Assembly (NCBI GenBank): GCA_002342665.1
Contig: DDQK01000025.1
Span: 91,491 to 155,490, forward strand
Direction: 5' to 3'
From: Prevotella sp. UBA2444
Lineage (GTDB): Bacteria > Bacteroidota > Bacteroidia > Bacteroidales > Bacteroidaceae
DNA: 64,000 nucleotides
Positions 18,523 to 27,741 of this stretch are shown piece after piece; position 1 is the stretch's first letter, and each line of letters starts with the position of its first letter. The position numbers were made by a program, and so were the translations under genes. The notes beneath the pieces were generated by a model that had not been told where the DNA came from, did no database searches, and worked only from the letters and a program-made list of their open reading frames with translations.

Positions 18523-20661
18523 ATGGCAGCATTAGGAAAAATTAGAAAAAGAGGCGTAACGCTGGTGATTATCATCGGCCTTGGCCTTTTCGCCTTCATC
18601 GCTGAGGAGGCTTTCCGTTCTTGCGAAGCAACCAAGAACCAGCAGCGTCAGCAGGTGGGCGAAGTGTTAGGTAAGAAAATTAGTGTACAGGAATTCCAGA
18701 ACCTCGTCGACGAGTACCAGGAAGTTCTCAAACTCACCCAGGGTCGCGATAACCTCTCCGAGGATGAGCTGAACCAGGTAAAGGATCAGGTTTGGAACCA
18801 GTTCGTCAATGAGCAGATTATCGCCGATCAGGCTGGCAAGCTTGGTCTGACTGTTACCGACGAGGAAATGCAGAACATGCTCAAGGAGGGTACCAACCCC
18901 ATGCTCATGCAGTCGCCTTTCGTCAATCAGCAGACAGGTCGCTTCGATGTGTCGATGCTCACCAAGTTCCTGGCCGACTATAAGAAGAATTCTGGCAATG
19001 CCCAGGTGGCTGAGTCGTATGAACGCATCTACAAGTACTGGCAGTTCATCGAGAAGCAGCTCCGTTCGCAGACCCTGGCTCAGAAGTTCCAGAGCCTCGT
19101 CACCAGCTGTCTGCTGTCTAACCCTGTCTCTGCCAAGATGTCTTACGAGGCTCAGAACATGGAGAACGACATCCTGCTCGCCAGCTTCCCCTACAGCAGC
19201 ATCAACGACAACGACGTCAAGGTGTCGGATGCCGACCTGAAGGCTAAGTTCGATGAGCAGAAGGAGATGTTCAAGCAGACTGTTGAGACACGCGACATCA
19301 AGTACGTAGACTTCCAGGTGGTGGCTTCTGCTGCTGACCGTCAGGCTCTGTTGAAGACGATGAACGAGGCCAGTGACAAGCTCGAGAGCGGTGCCAATCC
19401 CGCTGAGGTGGTTCGCAAGGCTCAGTCGCTGATTCCTTACTCTGGCATGGCTGTCAGGAAGAATGCCCTGCCTACCGATATCTCCAAGAAGGTTGACTCT
19501 ATGAGCGTTGGTCAGACCACACGTCCGTTTGAGACTACTTCTGACAATACCTACAACGTTGTGAAGCTCATCGCCAAGACGATGGCTCCCGACTCTATTG
19601 AGTACCGTCAGATTCAGGTTGGTGCCGCTACACTCGATGAGACCCGCAAGCTGGCCGACAGCATCTATACGGCTCTGAAGGGTGGTGCTAACTTCGAGGA
19701 GCTCGCCAAGAAGTACAACCAGGAGGGTAAGAGCCAGTGGCTCACTTCTGCCATGTACGAGAACTCTGCCACCATGGACGAGGAGTCGAAGAACTATCTG
19801 GCAAGTATCAATAACCTCGCTGTCAATGAGCTGAAGAACCTCGAGTTCGCTCAGGGCAATATCATCATGCAGGTACTCAACCGCAAGGCTGTGGTCGAGA
19901 AGTATGACGTGGCTATCATCAAGCATACCATCGATTTCTCCAAGGATACCTATTCCGAGGCCTACAATAAGTTCAGCCAGTATGTCAGCGAGAACAAGAC
20001 GCTGGCCGACCTGGAGAAGAACGCCCAGAAGTTCGGCTACAAGGTGCAGGAGCGTAAGGATATGTTCAACTCTGAGCACAATGTGGCTGGCCTGCGTTCC
20101 ACCCGTGAGGCTATGAAGTGGATCTTCGATGCCAAGGAGGGTGAGGTAAGTCCGCTCTATGAGTGTGGCAACAACGACAATCTGCTCGTGGTAGCTATGA
20201 CCAAGATTCATCCCGTTGGTTATCGCGACCTCGACGGTGTGAAGGATATGCTGAAGCAGGAAGTGCTGCGCGACAAGAAGTTCGAGCAGATTGCTGCCAA
20301 GTTGGCTAACGTGAAGAGTATTGCCGATGCTCAGAAGGCTAATGCCAAGGTCGACTCTGTACGTCAGATCACCTTCGGTGCTCCTGTTTTCGTTCAGGCC
20401 ACTGGTGCTAGCGAGCCTGCGCTTTCGGGTGCCGTAGCTGCTGCCAAGCAGGGTGACTTCAGCAAGGCCGTTATTAAGGGTAATGGTGGTGCATACCTCT
20501 TCCAGGTGATCCGTAAGGGTGAGCGTGAGGGTGCCAACCAGTTTGTTGAGAAGGCTGCTGAGCAGCGCCTCCAGCAGCAGGCCATGCAGGCTGCAAGTCG
20601 CTTCATCAGCGAGCTCTATCAGAAGGCTAACGTGGTTGACAACCGCTACCTCTTCATCTAA
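18523..20661 (+). CDS. ppiD: PpiD/SurA-like periplasmic peptidyl-prolyl isomerase
   Basis: 712 residues from ATG 18523 (the upstream extension to 18427 overlaps the promoter). One N-terminal membrane anchor (TLVIIIGLGLFAFIAEEAF, about residues 12-30) precedes a long SurA_N-type chaperone region and a parvulin-type PPIase domain (about 350-460, containing SIEYRQIQVGA and GANFEELAKKYNQEG). A second, less obvious parvulin-like segment follows (about 545-640). This is the Bacteroidota version of PpiD, a foldase that assists proteins leaving the Sec translocon. It is monocistronic: its own promoter upstream and a strong terminator downstream. Confidence 0.88.
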   Translation: MAALGKIRKRGVTLVIIIGLGLFAFIAEEAFRSCEATKNQQRQQVGEVLGKKISVQEFQNLVDEYQEVLKLTQGRDNLSEDELNQVKDQVWNQFVNEQIIADQAGKLGLTVTDEEMQNMLKEGTNPMLMQSPFVNQQTGRFDVSMLTKFLADYKKNSGNAQVAESYERIYKYWQFIEKQLRSQTLAQKFQSLVTSCLLSNPVSAKMSYEAQNMENDILLASFPYSSINDNDVKVSDADLKAKFDEQKEMFKQTVETRDIKYVDFQVVASAADRQALLKTMNEASDKLESGANPAEVVRKAQSLIPYSGMAVRKNALPTDISKKVDSMSVGQTTRPFETTSDNTYNVVKLIAKTMAPDSIEYRQIQVGAATLDETRKLADSIYTALKGGANFEELAKKYNQEGKSQWLTSAMYENSATMDEESKNYLASINNLAVNELKNLEFAQGNIIMQVLNRKAVVEKYDVAIIKHTIDFSKDTYSEAYNKFSQYVSENKTLADLEKNAQKFGYKVQERKDMFNSEHNVAGLRSTREAMKWIFDAKEGEVSPLYECGNNDNLLVVAMTKIHPVGYRDLDGVKDMLKQEVLRDKKFEQIAAKLANVKSIADAQKANAKVDSVRQITFGAPVFVQATGASEPALSGAVAAAKQGDFSKAVIKGNGGAYLFQVIRKGEREGANQFVEKAAEQRLQQQAMQAASRFISELYQKANVVDNRYLFI

Positions 20662-20679
20662 GCCGGAAGCAAGATAACA

Positions 20680-20731
20680 AACAAAGAGAAGCCCCTGTTC
20701 ATGCTGATGTGAACAGGGGCTTCTCTTTGTT
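20680..20731. terminator. Bidirectional terminator between ppiD and pyrF
   Basis: Two perfectly complementary 22-base arms (20680-20701 and 20710-20731) around an 8-base loop. GC-rich centre, with A/T-rich ends on both sides (AACAAAG / CTTTGTT), so it works for the convergent ppiD (+) and pyrF (-) transcripts. Confidence 0.93.
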
Positions 20732-20740
20732 ATTCCTTGC

Positions 20741-21610
20741 TTAGATGATACCGGCTTTCTTCAGTTCTTCGGCCATCTGCTGCTGCAGCTCCTGAGCCTT
20801 CTGGGCAGCCACCTGGGCGAAGTCGTCTTCCTTGGAGGCATAGATGATGCCACGGCTGGAGTTCACCAGCAGACCGCAGTCCTTCGTCATGCCATACTTG
20901 CATACTTCCTCAAGGCTTCCACCCTGGGCTCCAACACCTGGCACAAGCAGGAAGTGTGTGGGAGCCACCTTGCGGATATCTTCGAACATACGGCCCTGGG
21001 TAGCACCAACGACGTACATCATCTTGTCGTCGCCGGCCCATTGCTGTGAGGTCTTGAGCACCTTCTCGAAGAGTCGCTCACCCTGTGCGTCCTCCGTCAG
21101 CTGGAAGTCGTGAGAGCCCTTGTTCGAGGTCAGTGCCAACAGGATGACCCACTTGCCATCATACTCGAGGAAGGGGGTCACAGAGTCCTCACCCATATAG
21201 GGAGCCACGGTGAGGGCATCGGCCGTCGCGTCGCCCTCAAAGATGCTCTTGGCATACATCTTCGATGTATTGCCGATATCGCCGCGCTTGGCATCGGCAA
21301 TGATGAAATGATGGGGGTATTTCTGCTTCAGATAGCTGACGGTCTTCTCGTAGGCATAGAGACCGTCGATGCCGTAGGCCTCGTAGAAGGCCAGGTTGGG
21401 TTTGTAGGCCACGCAATAGGGGGCAGTGGCATCGATGATGAGCTTGTTGAAGGCGTAGATGTACATCGACAGGCGGTCATCTTCATCCTCGCACTTGTCG
21501 TCGACGAGTTTCTTCACGGCCTCGGGAATCTTGCTGATGTCCGTGTCGAGACCAACGCAGAGAAACGACTGCTTCTCCTTGATTTGCTGAATCAGTTCTT
21601 TACGCGTCAT
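20741..21610 (-). CDS. pyrF: Orotidine 5'-phosphate decarboxylase (type 2)
   Basis: 289 residues. It catalyses the last step of UMP synthesis (OMP to UMP). [14 protein letters not shown] at the N-terminus, the catalytic [15 protein letters not shown] segment (Lys and Asp of the D-x-K-x-x-D motif, about 105-119) and the phosphate-binding [12 protein letters not shown] (about 224-235) are all present. The insertions and length match the longer type 2 family. It is the last gene of the minus-strand operon. Confidence 0.96.
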   Translation of the reverse strand: MTRKELIQQIKEKQSFLCVGLDTDISKIPEAVKKLVDDKCEDEDDRLSMYIYAFNKLIIDATAPYCVAYKPNLAFYEAYGIDGLYAYEKTVSYLKQKYPHHFIIADAKRGDIGNTSKMYAKSIFEGDATADALTVAPYMGEDSVTPFLEYDGKWVILLALTSNKGSHDFQLTEDAQGERLFEKVLKTSQQWAGDDKMMYVVGATQGRMFEDIRKVAPTHFLLVPGVGAQGGSLEEVCKYGMTKDCGLLVNSSRGIIYASKEDDFAQVAAQKAQELQQQMAEELKKAGII

Positions 21611-21643
21611 ACTTATTATTTATTGTACTATTGTCTTTTATCG

Positions 21644-22759
21644 TTAGAGTTCAGTCTCTTTCATGCGCTCTGCATTCTCGGCAACGGTCAGGGCGTCGAT
21701 CATCGCCTGGATGTCGCCGCCGAGGAAACCCTGCAGGTCGTGGGTGGTGTAGCCGATACGATGGTCGGTCACTCGGCCCTGGGGGAAGTTGTAGGTACGG
21801 ATCTTGGCGCTTCGGTCGCCTGTCGAGACGAGACTCTTACGGCGCGAGGCGATGTCGTCCATATACTTCTGGTGCTCCTTATCATATATAAAGGTATAGA
21901 GGCGCGAGAGTGCGCGCTCCTTGTTCTTCGGCTGGTCGCGGGTCTCGGTACACTCGATGAGTATCTCCTCCGTCTCGCCCGTATTGGGGTTCTTCCACAT
22001 ATAGCGCAGACGAACACCCGATTCCACCTTGTTCACGTTCTGACCACCGGCTCCAGAGCTGCGGAAGGTATCCCACTTGATCTCGCCTTCGTTGACATGT
22101 ACCTCGAACTTATCAGCCTCCGGCAGCACGGCCACCGTTGCAGCCGACGTGTGCATGCGTCCCTGCGTCTCCGTAGCCGGCACGCGCTGCACGCGATGCA
22201 CGCCGCTCTCATACTTCAACGTACCGTATACGTCGGCACCGCTGACGGCAAAGTCGATCTCCTTATAGCCTCCGACGGCTCCTTCAGAGACACTGGTGAT
22301 GGAGAGGCTCCAGCCTTTCGAGTCGCAGTAGCTCTTGTACATCTTGAACAGGTCACCGGCAAAGAGGCACGCCTCGTCGCCACCCGTACCAGCACGTATC
22401 TCCATCTGCACATTCTTGGCATCCTCGGGATCCTTCGGTATCAGGGCAATCTTGATTTCCTCCTCGAGTTTCGGCTGGAGGGCCTCGTTGGTGGCCAGTT
22501 CTTCGCGCGCCATTTCCTTCATCTCGGGATCGTCCTCGTTGGCCAGGATATCCTTAGCCTCCTTGATACCGTTCAGACAGGCGATGTAACGCTTGCGGGC
22601 ATCCATGATGTCGCCCAGGTCCTTGTACTCCTTGGTCAGTTTCACGAATCGCTGCTGGTCGGCTATCACGTTGGGGTCGGTGATCAGGGTCGATACCTCC
22701 TCAAAACGTGCCTCCAGACCGTCGAGCTTCTGCAGTATGCTGTTTGTTGTTTCTGCCAT
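21644..22759 (-). CDS. prfA: Peptide chain release factor 1
   Basis: 371 residues. RF1 recognises UAA and UAG and triggers peptide release. The catalytic GGQ tripeptide is at 238-240 (RSSGAGGQNVNKV), and the codon-reading PAT tripeptide at 194-196 (QRVPATETQGR) identifies it as RF1 rather than RF2. The gene lies between pyrF and the small lipoprotein gene, with 33- and 21-base gaps. Confidence 0.98.
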   Translation of the reverse strand: MAETTNSILQKLDGLEARFEEVSTLITDPNVIADQQRFVKLTKEYKDLGDIMDARKRYIACLNGIKEAKDILANEDDPEMKEMAREELATNEALQPKLEEEIKIALIPKDPEDAKNVQMEIRAGTGGDEACLFAGDLFKMYKSYCDSKGWSLSITSVSEGAVGGYKEIDFAVSGADVYGTLKYESGVHRVQRVPATETQGRMHTSAATVAVLPEADKFEVHVNEGEIKWDTFRSSGAGGQNVNKVESGVRLRYMWKNPNTGETEEILIECTETRDQPKNKERALSRLYTFIYDKEHQKYMDDIASRRKSLVSTGDRSAKIRTYNFPQGRVTDHRIGYTTHDLQGFLGGDIQAMIDALTVAENAERMKETEL

Positions 22760-22780
22760 ATATTAACTATTCACTAATCA

Positions 22781-23080
22781 CTATTCACTATATTTCCCTG
22801 TACCCTTGCAGGCATCACAGGTGTAGAGGCCGTCGGGCGACTTGCCCATGCCTGAGCAGACGGGGCACTTGCCTTGCTGTTTTAACTTCTCGCGCTCCTT
22901 GGAGAGCTTCTTGTCGTCGCCCTTGTTGCGCTGATGGTTGGTCTGTGCATTCTGCAAGCCTCCTTGCAGATTGGTAGCCACCGCCGGACTCACCCAGTCC
23001 TCCACGAACGTAGAGCATCCTGCGAGAGGCAACATAGCGACTATCAGGAGCGTCTTAATAGTCGAACGTGCCATATTCAC
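22781..23080 (-). CDS. Small lipoprotein with DnaJ-type zinc-knuckle
   Basis: 99 residues. An N-terminal lipoprotein signal with lipobox LAGC (about residues 19-22), a charged helical middle (QGGLQNAQTNHQRNKGDDKKLSKEREKLKQQ) and a C-terminal pair of CxxCxGxG motifs (CPVCSGMG and CDACKGTG), the DnaJ zinc-centre pattern that would bind one zinc ion. The start overlaps the end of purM by 26 bases (MNM at 23080 or MAR at 23074), so it is translationally coupled. I do not recognise a named family. Periplasmic location would make this an unusual place for such a zinc module. Confidence 0.8.
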   Translation of the reverse strand: MNMARSTIKTLLIVAMLPLAGCSTFVEDWVSPAVATNLQGGLQNAQTNHQRNKGDDKKLSKEREKLKQQGKCPVCSGMGKSPDGLYTCDACKGTGKYSE

Positions 23081-24218
23081 TCTTGATAGTCAGGCTCTTA
23101 TTTCCCTCCTCGATGTGTCCGATTATCTGGGCGTCGATGTTGAATGACTTGGATATCTGAAGCACTTGTTCTGCCACTTCCGGACGAACATATATCTCCA
23201 TTCTGTGCCCCATGTTGAACACCTGGTACATCTCTCGCCAGTCGGTGCCCGAACAGTCGTGGATGGCCTTGAAGAGTGGAGGAACGGGGAACATATTGTC
23301 CTTCACCACGCGGCAGTTGTCGCTGACGAAGTGGAGCACCTTGGTCTGGGCTCCGCCCGTGCAGTGCACCATACCATGAATCTCCGGACGCAGTGCATCG
23401 AGCAATCGCTTGATGACCGGTGCATAGGTGCGGGTAGGGGAGAGCACCAGCTGTCCTGCATCCACAGGAGAGCCTTCGACAGCATCCGTCAGTTGATACT
23501 TCCCGCTATATACGAGTTCATCGGGCACGGCATGGTCGTAGCTCTCGGGATATTTCCCTGCCAGATACTTGGCAAATACGTCATGGCGGGCTGAGGTCAG
23601 TCCGTTCGATCCCATACCTCCGTTATAGCGCTTCTCATAGGTGGCCTGTCCTGTCGAGGAAAGACCCACGATCACGTCGCCCGGACGGATATTGGCATTG
23701 TCGATCACGTCAGAGCGCTTCATGCGGCAGGTGACGGTGGAGTCTACGATGATGGTGCGCACCAGGTCGCCCACGTCGGCCGTCTCGCCTCCCGTAGGCC
23801 AGATGCCGATACCCATCTCGCGCAGTTCGGCGAGCAGTTCGTCGGTTCCGTTGATGATGGCCGAGATGACCTCGCCGGGCACGAGCATCTTGTTGCGTCC
23901 GATAGTGCTCGACACGAGGATATTGTCGACGGCACCCACACAAAGCAGGTCGTCGGTGTTCATCACGATAGCATCCTGAGCGATACCTTTCCATACACTG
24001 AGGTCGCCCGTCTCCTTCCAGTACATGTAGGCGAGGCTCGACTTGGTGCCGGCTCCGTCGGCATGCATGATGTTGCAGTACTCAGGGTCACCGCCCAGTA
24101 TGTCGGGGATAATCTTGCAGAAAGCCTGCGGGAAGATGCCCTTGTCGATGTTCTTGATGGCGTTGTGCACGTCTTCCTTCGCTGCACTCACGCCTCTCAT
24201 CATATATCTGTTGTCCAT
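23055..24218 (-). CDS. purM: Phosphoribosylformylglycinamidine cyclo-ligase (AIR synthase)
   Basis: 387 residues from MDNRYMMRGVSAAKEDVHNA (the extension to 24251 runs into aroE and is not needed). It converts FGAM to AIR in purine synthesis with ATP. MHADGAGTKSSLAYMYW (about 52-68), the DAIVMNTDDLLCVGA segment (82-96) and GLSSTGQATYEKRYNGGMGSNGL are the PurM family signatures. This version is somewhat longer than the ~345-residue E. coli enzyme, as in other Bacteroidota. Starts 2 bases after the aroE stop. Confidence 0.93.
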   Translation of the reverse strand: MDNRYMMRGVSAAKEDVHNAIKNIDKGIFPQAFCKIIPDILGGDPEYCNIMHADGAGTKSSLAYMYWKETGDLSVWKGIAQDAIVMNTDDLLCVGAVDNILVSSTIGRNKMLVPGEVISAIINGTDELLAELREMGIGIWPTGGETADVGDLVRTIIVDSTVTCRMKRSDVIDNANIRPGDVIVGLSSTGQATYEKRYNGGMGSNGLTSARHDVFAKYLAGKYPESYDHAVPDELVYSGKYQLTDAVEGSPVDAGQLVLSPTRTYAPVIKRLLDALRPEIHGMVHCTGGAQTKVLHFVSDNCRVVKDNMFPVPPLFKAIHDCSGTDWREMYQVFNMGHRMEIYVRPEVAEQVLQISKSFNIDAQIIGHIEEGNKSLTIKSEYGTFDY

Positions 24219-24220
24219 AT

Positions 24221-24973
24221 TCACTTGTCTTTTCCGTTCCAGAATTCCCACGAGGCAAAGGCCTGCAGGAGTAGCATCTCAAGTCCGTTTTTCACCTCGG
24301 CCCCGTGTTCGGCTCCCTTCTGCATGAAGAGTGTCTGGTCGGGGTTATAGATCAGGTCGTAGAGGATGGTGTGGTGGTCCATGGCCTCGTAGGGCAGGGG
24401 AGGACATTCCTCCGTATGGGGATACATGCCCACGGGGGTACAGTTGACGATCACATTGTATTCCTTCACGACCTCCGGTGTGATACGCTCGTATTGGATG
24501 GTGCCCGGACGCTCGTAGCGGCTGACGTAGACATACTCCAGTCCCAGCGACTTCAGTCCGTAGCTGATGGCCTTCGAGGCGCCTCCCGTGCCCAGTATGA
24601 GCGCTTTCTTGTGCCATTTGGGGTCGATCATCGGCTCTATACTCTGAGTGAATCCGATCACGTCGGAGTTGAAGCCCTTCAGGTGCGGACGTCCTCCCTC
24701 GTGAGTGACGCGTATCACGTTGACGGCTCCGATGGCCCTGGCTTCTGGGCTGATGGAGTCGAGGAAGTTGATCACTTTCTCCTTGTAGGGGATGGTCACG
24801 TTCAGTCCCCGCAAGTTGGGGTTGCGGTCGAGAATCTCTGTGAGCATGTCGATGCTTGGAATCTCAAAGTTCTCATACTTGGCATTGATCCCCTCATCAG
24901 CAAACTTCTGGTTGAAGTAGTTGATAGAGAACGAATGCCCCAAGGGATAGCCGATTAGTCCGTACTTGTCCAT
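24221..24973 (-). CDS. aroE: Shikimate dehydrogenase
   Basis: 250 residues. It reduces 3-dehydroshikimate with NADPH in the aromatic amino acid pathway. The substrate site GYPLGHSFSINYFNQKF (8-24), the catalytic Lys in NVTIPYKEKV (about 59-68), the GTGGASKAI nucleotide loop (about 128-136) and NCTPVGMYP (about 175-183) are intact. Within the phoH-pyrF operon. Confidence 0.96.
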   Translation of the reverse strand: MDKYGLIGYPLGHSFSINYFNQKFADEGINAKYENFEIPSIDMLTEILDRNPNLRGLNVTIPYKEKVINFLDSISPEARAIGAVNVIRVTHEGGRPHLKGFNSDVIGFTQSIEPMIDPKWHKKALILGTGGASKAISYGLKSLGLEYVYVSRYERPGTIQYERITPEVVKEYNVIVNCTPVGMYPHTEECPPLPYEAMDHHTILYDLIYNPDQTLFMQKGAEHGAEVKNGLEMLLLQAFASWEFWNGKDK

Positions 24974-24999
24974 CTTCTGATCTATGATTTATGGTGATA

Positions 25000-25731
25000 T
25001 TATTTCGTTGCAAGGTACATCGTGCAGATGCCGAACGTGAGCCGCTTGAACCGGGCCTGGCTGAAGCCTGCCCTGGTGAGTATCTCTACCATCCGCTCGC
25101 CTTGGGGGAAGGCCTCGATGGTGCGGGTCAGATAGCTGTAGGCACTGGCATCGCGGGATATCAGTCTCCCGTAGATGGGCAGCACTGTGTGGGAGTAGAT
25201 CTTGAACAGTTGCTTCATGGGGAAACTGACGGGTGTGGTCAGTTCCACGATGCTCAGGTGTCCCCCCTTTCTCAGCACGCGCTGCATCTCTCGCAGTCCC
25301 TGGTCGAGGTCGGCGAAGTTGCGGATGCCGAATGCTGCCGTCACTGCGTCGAACTGCTCGTCGGGGTAGGAGAGTGCCAGACAGTCCTGACGCTCAAAGG
25401 TGATGATGCTGTCGAGTCCGCGCTCCTTCACCTTCTGCCGTCCTATCTCCATCATGCCCTCGCTGATGTCTGAGCCGATGAGCCGCTTCGGATGTAGCAT
25501 CTCTGCAGCCAGGATGGCAAAGTCGCCTGTGCCGGTGGCTATGTCGAGCAGGTCATGGGGCTTGTGGGGAGCCAGTTGCAAGATGGCCTTGCGCCGCCAG
25601 CCTCGGTCGATGTCCCACGACAGACGGTGGTTCAGCTTGTCGTAGGTGGGTGCGATGTTGTCGAACATCTGTTCCACCTGCTTAGCCTTCTCACCCTCAT
25701 GGTAGGGGTTGATTTGTTCCTGCCCGTACAT
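25000..25731 (-). CDS. menG: Demethylmenaquinone methyltransferase (UbiE/MenG)
   Basis: 243 residues. SAM-dependent C-methylation, the last step in menaquinone synthesis; Bacteroidota use menaquinone. The UbiE signature [21 protein letters not shown] (22-42), motif [14 protein letters not shown] (about 61-73) and [17 protein letters not shown] (about 128-144) are clear. It lies between purC and aroE with short gaps. Confidence 0.95.
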   Translation of the reverse strand: MYGQEQINPYHEGEKAKQVEQMFDNIAPTYDKLNHRLSWDIDRGWRRKAILQLAPHKPHDLLDIATGTGDFAILAAEMLHPKRLIGSDISEGMMEIGRQKVKERGLDSIITFERQDCLALSYPDEQFDAVTAAFGIRNFADLDQGLREMQRVLRKGGHLSIVELTTPVSFPMKQLFKIYSHTVLPIYGRLISRDASAYSYLTRTIEAFPQGERMVEILTRAGFSQARFKRLTFGICTMYLATK

Positions 25732-25744
25732 TTCCTATTCCGGT

Positions 25745-26701
25745 TTATTTGCTCTTGAAGGCGTTGAGCCAGCTCTTCACGTTGTTCTCGATACGCTGGG
25801 CGATGTCCTCATCGCTCGTCTCACGCTCGAAGCGCTCTCCCACGATCTGCTCGTAGAGCTCGATATAGCGGTCGCTTACGCTGTTGGCATACGCATCGGT
25901 GATTTCCGGCATCACCTGACCGGGCTCGTTCATGAAGTTGTGCTCGATGAGCCACTGGCGCACGAACTCCTTCGAGAGCTGGCGCTGCGGCTCGCCCTTG
26001 GCCAGTTTCTCCTCATAGCCGTCGGCATAGAAGTAGCGGCTGGAGTCGGGGGTGTGGATCTCGTCGATCAGGTACACCTTGCCGTCGCGCTTGCCAAACT
26101 CATACTTGGTGTCTACCAGTATCAGTCCGCGCTTCTGGGCGATGTCTTGTCCGCGCTTGAAAATCTTGCGGGTATATTGCTCCATCACGGCATAGTCTTC
26201 TGCCGATACCAGGCCCTGTGCGATGATTTCCTCCTTCGAGATGTTCATGTCGTGCCCCTCGTCGGCCTTGGTGGTCGGGGTGATGATGGGCTCGGGGAAT
26301 CGCTCGTTCTCCTTCATGCCGTCGGGCAGACGCACGCCGCAGAGCTCGCGGCAGCCGTTCTTATACTCGCGCCAGGCAGAGCCGGTCAGTATCGAGCGGA
26401 TGATCATCTCCACGCGGAAGCCCTCGCACTTCAGACCGATGGTCACCATCGGGTCGGGGGTGGCCAGCTTCCAGTTCGGACAGATGTCTGTAGTGGCATC
26501 CAGGAACTTGGCTGCTATCTGGTTGAGCACCTGACCCTTGAAGGGTATGCCCTTGGGCAGCACCACGTCGAAGGCTGAGATGCGGTCGGTGGCCACCATC
26601 ACCAGCAGATCGTCGTTAAGATTGTACACATCGCGTACCTTTCCGTGGTACACACTCTTTTGTCCCTCAAACTGGAACTCCGTGTTTGTTAATGCTTTCA
26701 T
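25745..26701 (-). CDS. purC: SAICAR synthetase
   Basis: 318 residues from [13 protein letters not shown] (the extension to 26770 enters phoH). It joins CAIR and aspartate with ATP in purine synthesis. Signatures: [12 protein letters not shown] (about 18-29), [17 protein letters not shown] (about 41-57), [13 protein letters not shown] and [14 protein letters not shown] (catalytic Asp region). Length matches the longer SAICAR synthetases. It is followed by menG 13 bases later, and with purM is one of two purine genes in the operon. Confidence 0.95.
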   Translation of the reverse strand: MKALTNTEFQFEGQKSVYHGKVRDVYNLNDDLLVMVATDRISAFDVVLPKGIPFKGQVLNQIAAKFLDATTDICPNWKLATPDPMVTIGLKCEGFRVEMIIRSILTGSAWREYKNGCRELCGVRLPDGMKENERFPEPIITPTTKADEGHDMNISKEEIIAQGLVSAEDYAVMEQYTRKIFKRGQDIAQKRGLILVDTKYEFGKRDGKVYLIDEIHTPDSSRYFYADGYEEKLAKGEPQRQLSKEFVRQWLIEHNFMNEPGQVMPEITDAYANSVSDRYIELYEQIVGERFERETSDEDIAQRIENNVKSWLNAFKSK

Positions 26702-26717
26702 TGTCTTTATATTGTTT

Positions 26718-27677
26718 TTATTTATCTTCCGTCTTCGTCTGGTGCTCTTTGTCAAAGGCCTCGTAGGCATTCACGATGCGCGTCACCAGCTTGTGGCGCA
26801 CGATGTCGCTCCGGTCGAGGTTGACCACACCGATACCCTCTACATTATTTAATATATGCAGGGCCTCTATCAGTCCCGACTTCTGGGAGTGGGGTAGGTC
26901 TATCTGTGTCATGTCGCCCGTGATGATCATCTTCGTGTTCCATCCCATACGGGTGAGGAACATGCGTATCTGTGCCGGTGTGGTGTTCTGTGCCTCGTCG
27001 AGTATCACCACCGCGTCACTCAGCGTGCGACCTCGCATAAAGGCCAGCGGAGCTATCTGGATGACGTGCTTCTCCATCATGTCCTGCAGCTTCACCTGGG
27101 GCAGCATGTCCTCCAGAGCGTCGTACAGGGGCTGCAGATAGGGGTCTATCTTGTCCTTCATGTCACCGGGCAGGAATCCCAGCTTCTCACCGGCTTCCAC
27201 GGCAGGGCGCGAGAGGATGATCTTCTTGGCCGTCTTCTCCTTGAGCGCCTTCACGGCCAGGGCTATCGAGAGGTAGGTCTTTCCCGTTCCGGCAGGACCA
27301 ACTGCGAACACCATGTCGTGCTGCTCATAGGCCTCGATGAGCCGCTGCTGGTTCTTCGTACGGGCCTTGATGGGGCGGCCTGACATCGAGTAGACCACCA
27401 CACCTTCTGGCACGTCCTTCGTACGGTGCCCGCGGATGATGTCGAGTATGTCTTCCTCCTTCAGGGCGTTGAATCGCAGCACGTGCTGGCGCAGACTCTC
27501 CACACTCTCCTCGAAGGAAGCCATCTGCTCCTCGTCGCCCAGCACGCGGATCACATTGTCACGGGCCACGATGCGCAGCTTGGGGTAGAGCGAACGGATG
27601 ATGTGAAGGTTCGCATTGCTGACTCCGTAGAATACCACGGGGTCAATATCCTCTAAAACAAGATGCTTCTCTATCAA
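26718..27677 (-). CDS. phoH: PhoH-like ATPase (YbeZ type)
   Basis: 319 residues. KH-like N-terminal region, then a PhoH ATPase domain with Walker A GPAGTGKT (127-134), Walker [10 protein letters not shown] (about 225-233) and GDMTQIDLP (sensor region). YbeZ-type PhoH proteins usually act with the endoribonuclease YbeY in ribosome and RNA metabolism; ybeY is not seen here. First gene of the phoH-purC-menG-aroE-purM-lipoprotein-prfA-pyrF operon. A TAATTTTG box lies at 27712-27705, 27 bases upstream of the start. Confidence 0.93.
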   Translation of the reverse strand: MIEKHLVLEDIDPVVFYGVSNANLHIIRSLYPKLRIVARDNVIRVLGDEEQMASFEESVESLRQHVLRFNALKEEDILDIIRGHRTKDVPEGVVVYSMSGRPIKARTKNQQRLIEAYEQHDMVFAVGPAGTGKTYLSIALAVKALKEKTAKKIILSRPAVEAGEKLGFLPGDMKDKIDPYLQPLYDALEDMLPQVKLQDMMEKHVIQIAPLAFMRGRTLSDAVVILDEAQNTTPAQIRMFLTRMGWNTKMIITGDMTQIDLPHSQKSGLIEALHILNNVEGIGVVNLDRSDIVRHKLVTRIVNAYEAFDKEHQTKTEDK

Positions 27678-27704
27678 TCTCGATACAATTTTCTAATTTG
27701 CCTG

Positions 27705-27733
27705 CAAAATTACAAAAAATCTTCGTAACTTTG
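27705..27733. promoter_or_regulatory. Divergent -7 boxes between phoH and the DUF5715 gene
   Basis: Minus strand TAATTTTG at 27712-27705 (for phoH) and plus strand TAACTTTG at 27726-27733 (for the DUF5715 gene) lie back to back within 29 bases. Neither has a good -33 TTTG at 19-20 bases. Polymerase could not occupy both at once. Confidence 0.5.
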
Positions 27734-27741
27734 CGCCCGAA

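Noticed and set aside
18667-20211. 514-codon open frame on the minus strand across ppiD
   Set aside because: Fully antisense to a clearly recognised gene; Leu/His/Val-rich low-information protein. High GC at third positions of the real gene removes stops on the other strand.
21110-22777. 555-codon plus-strand open frame over pyrF and prfA
   Set aside because: Antisense to two housekeeping genes with intact catalytic motifs; no family resemblance or ribosome-binding site.
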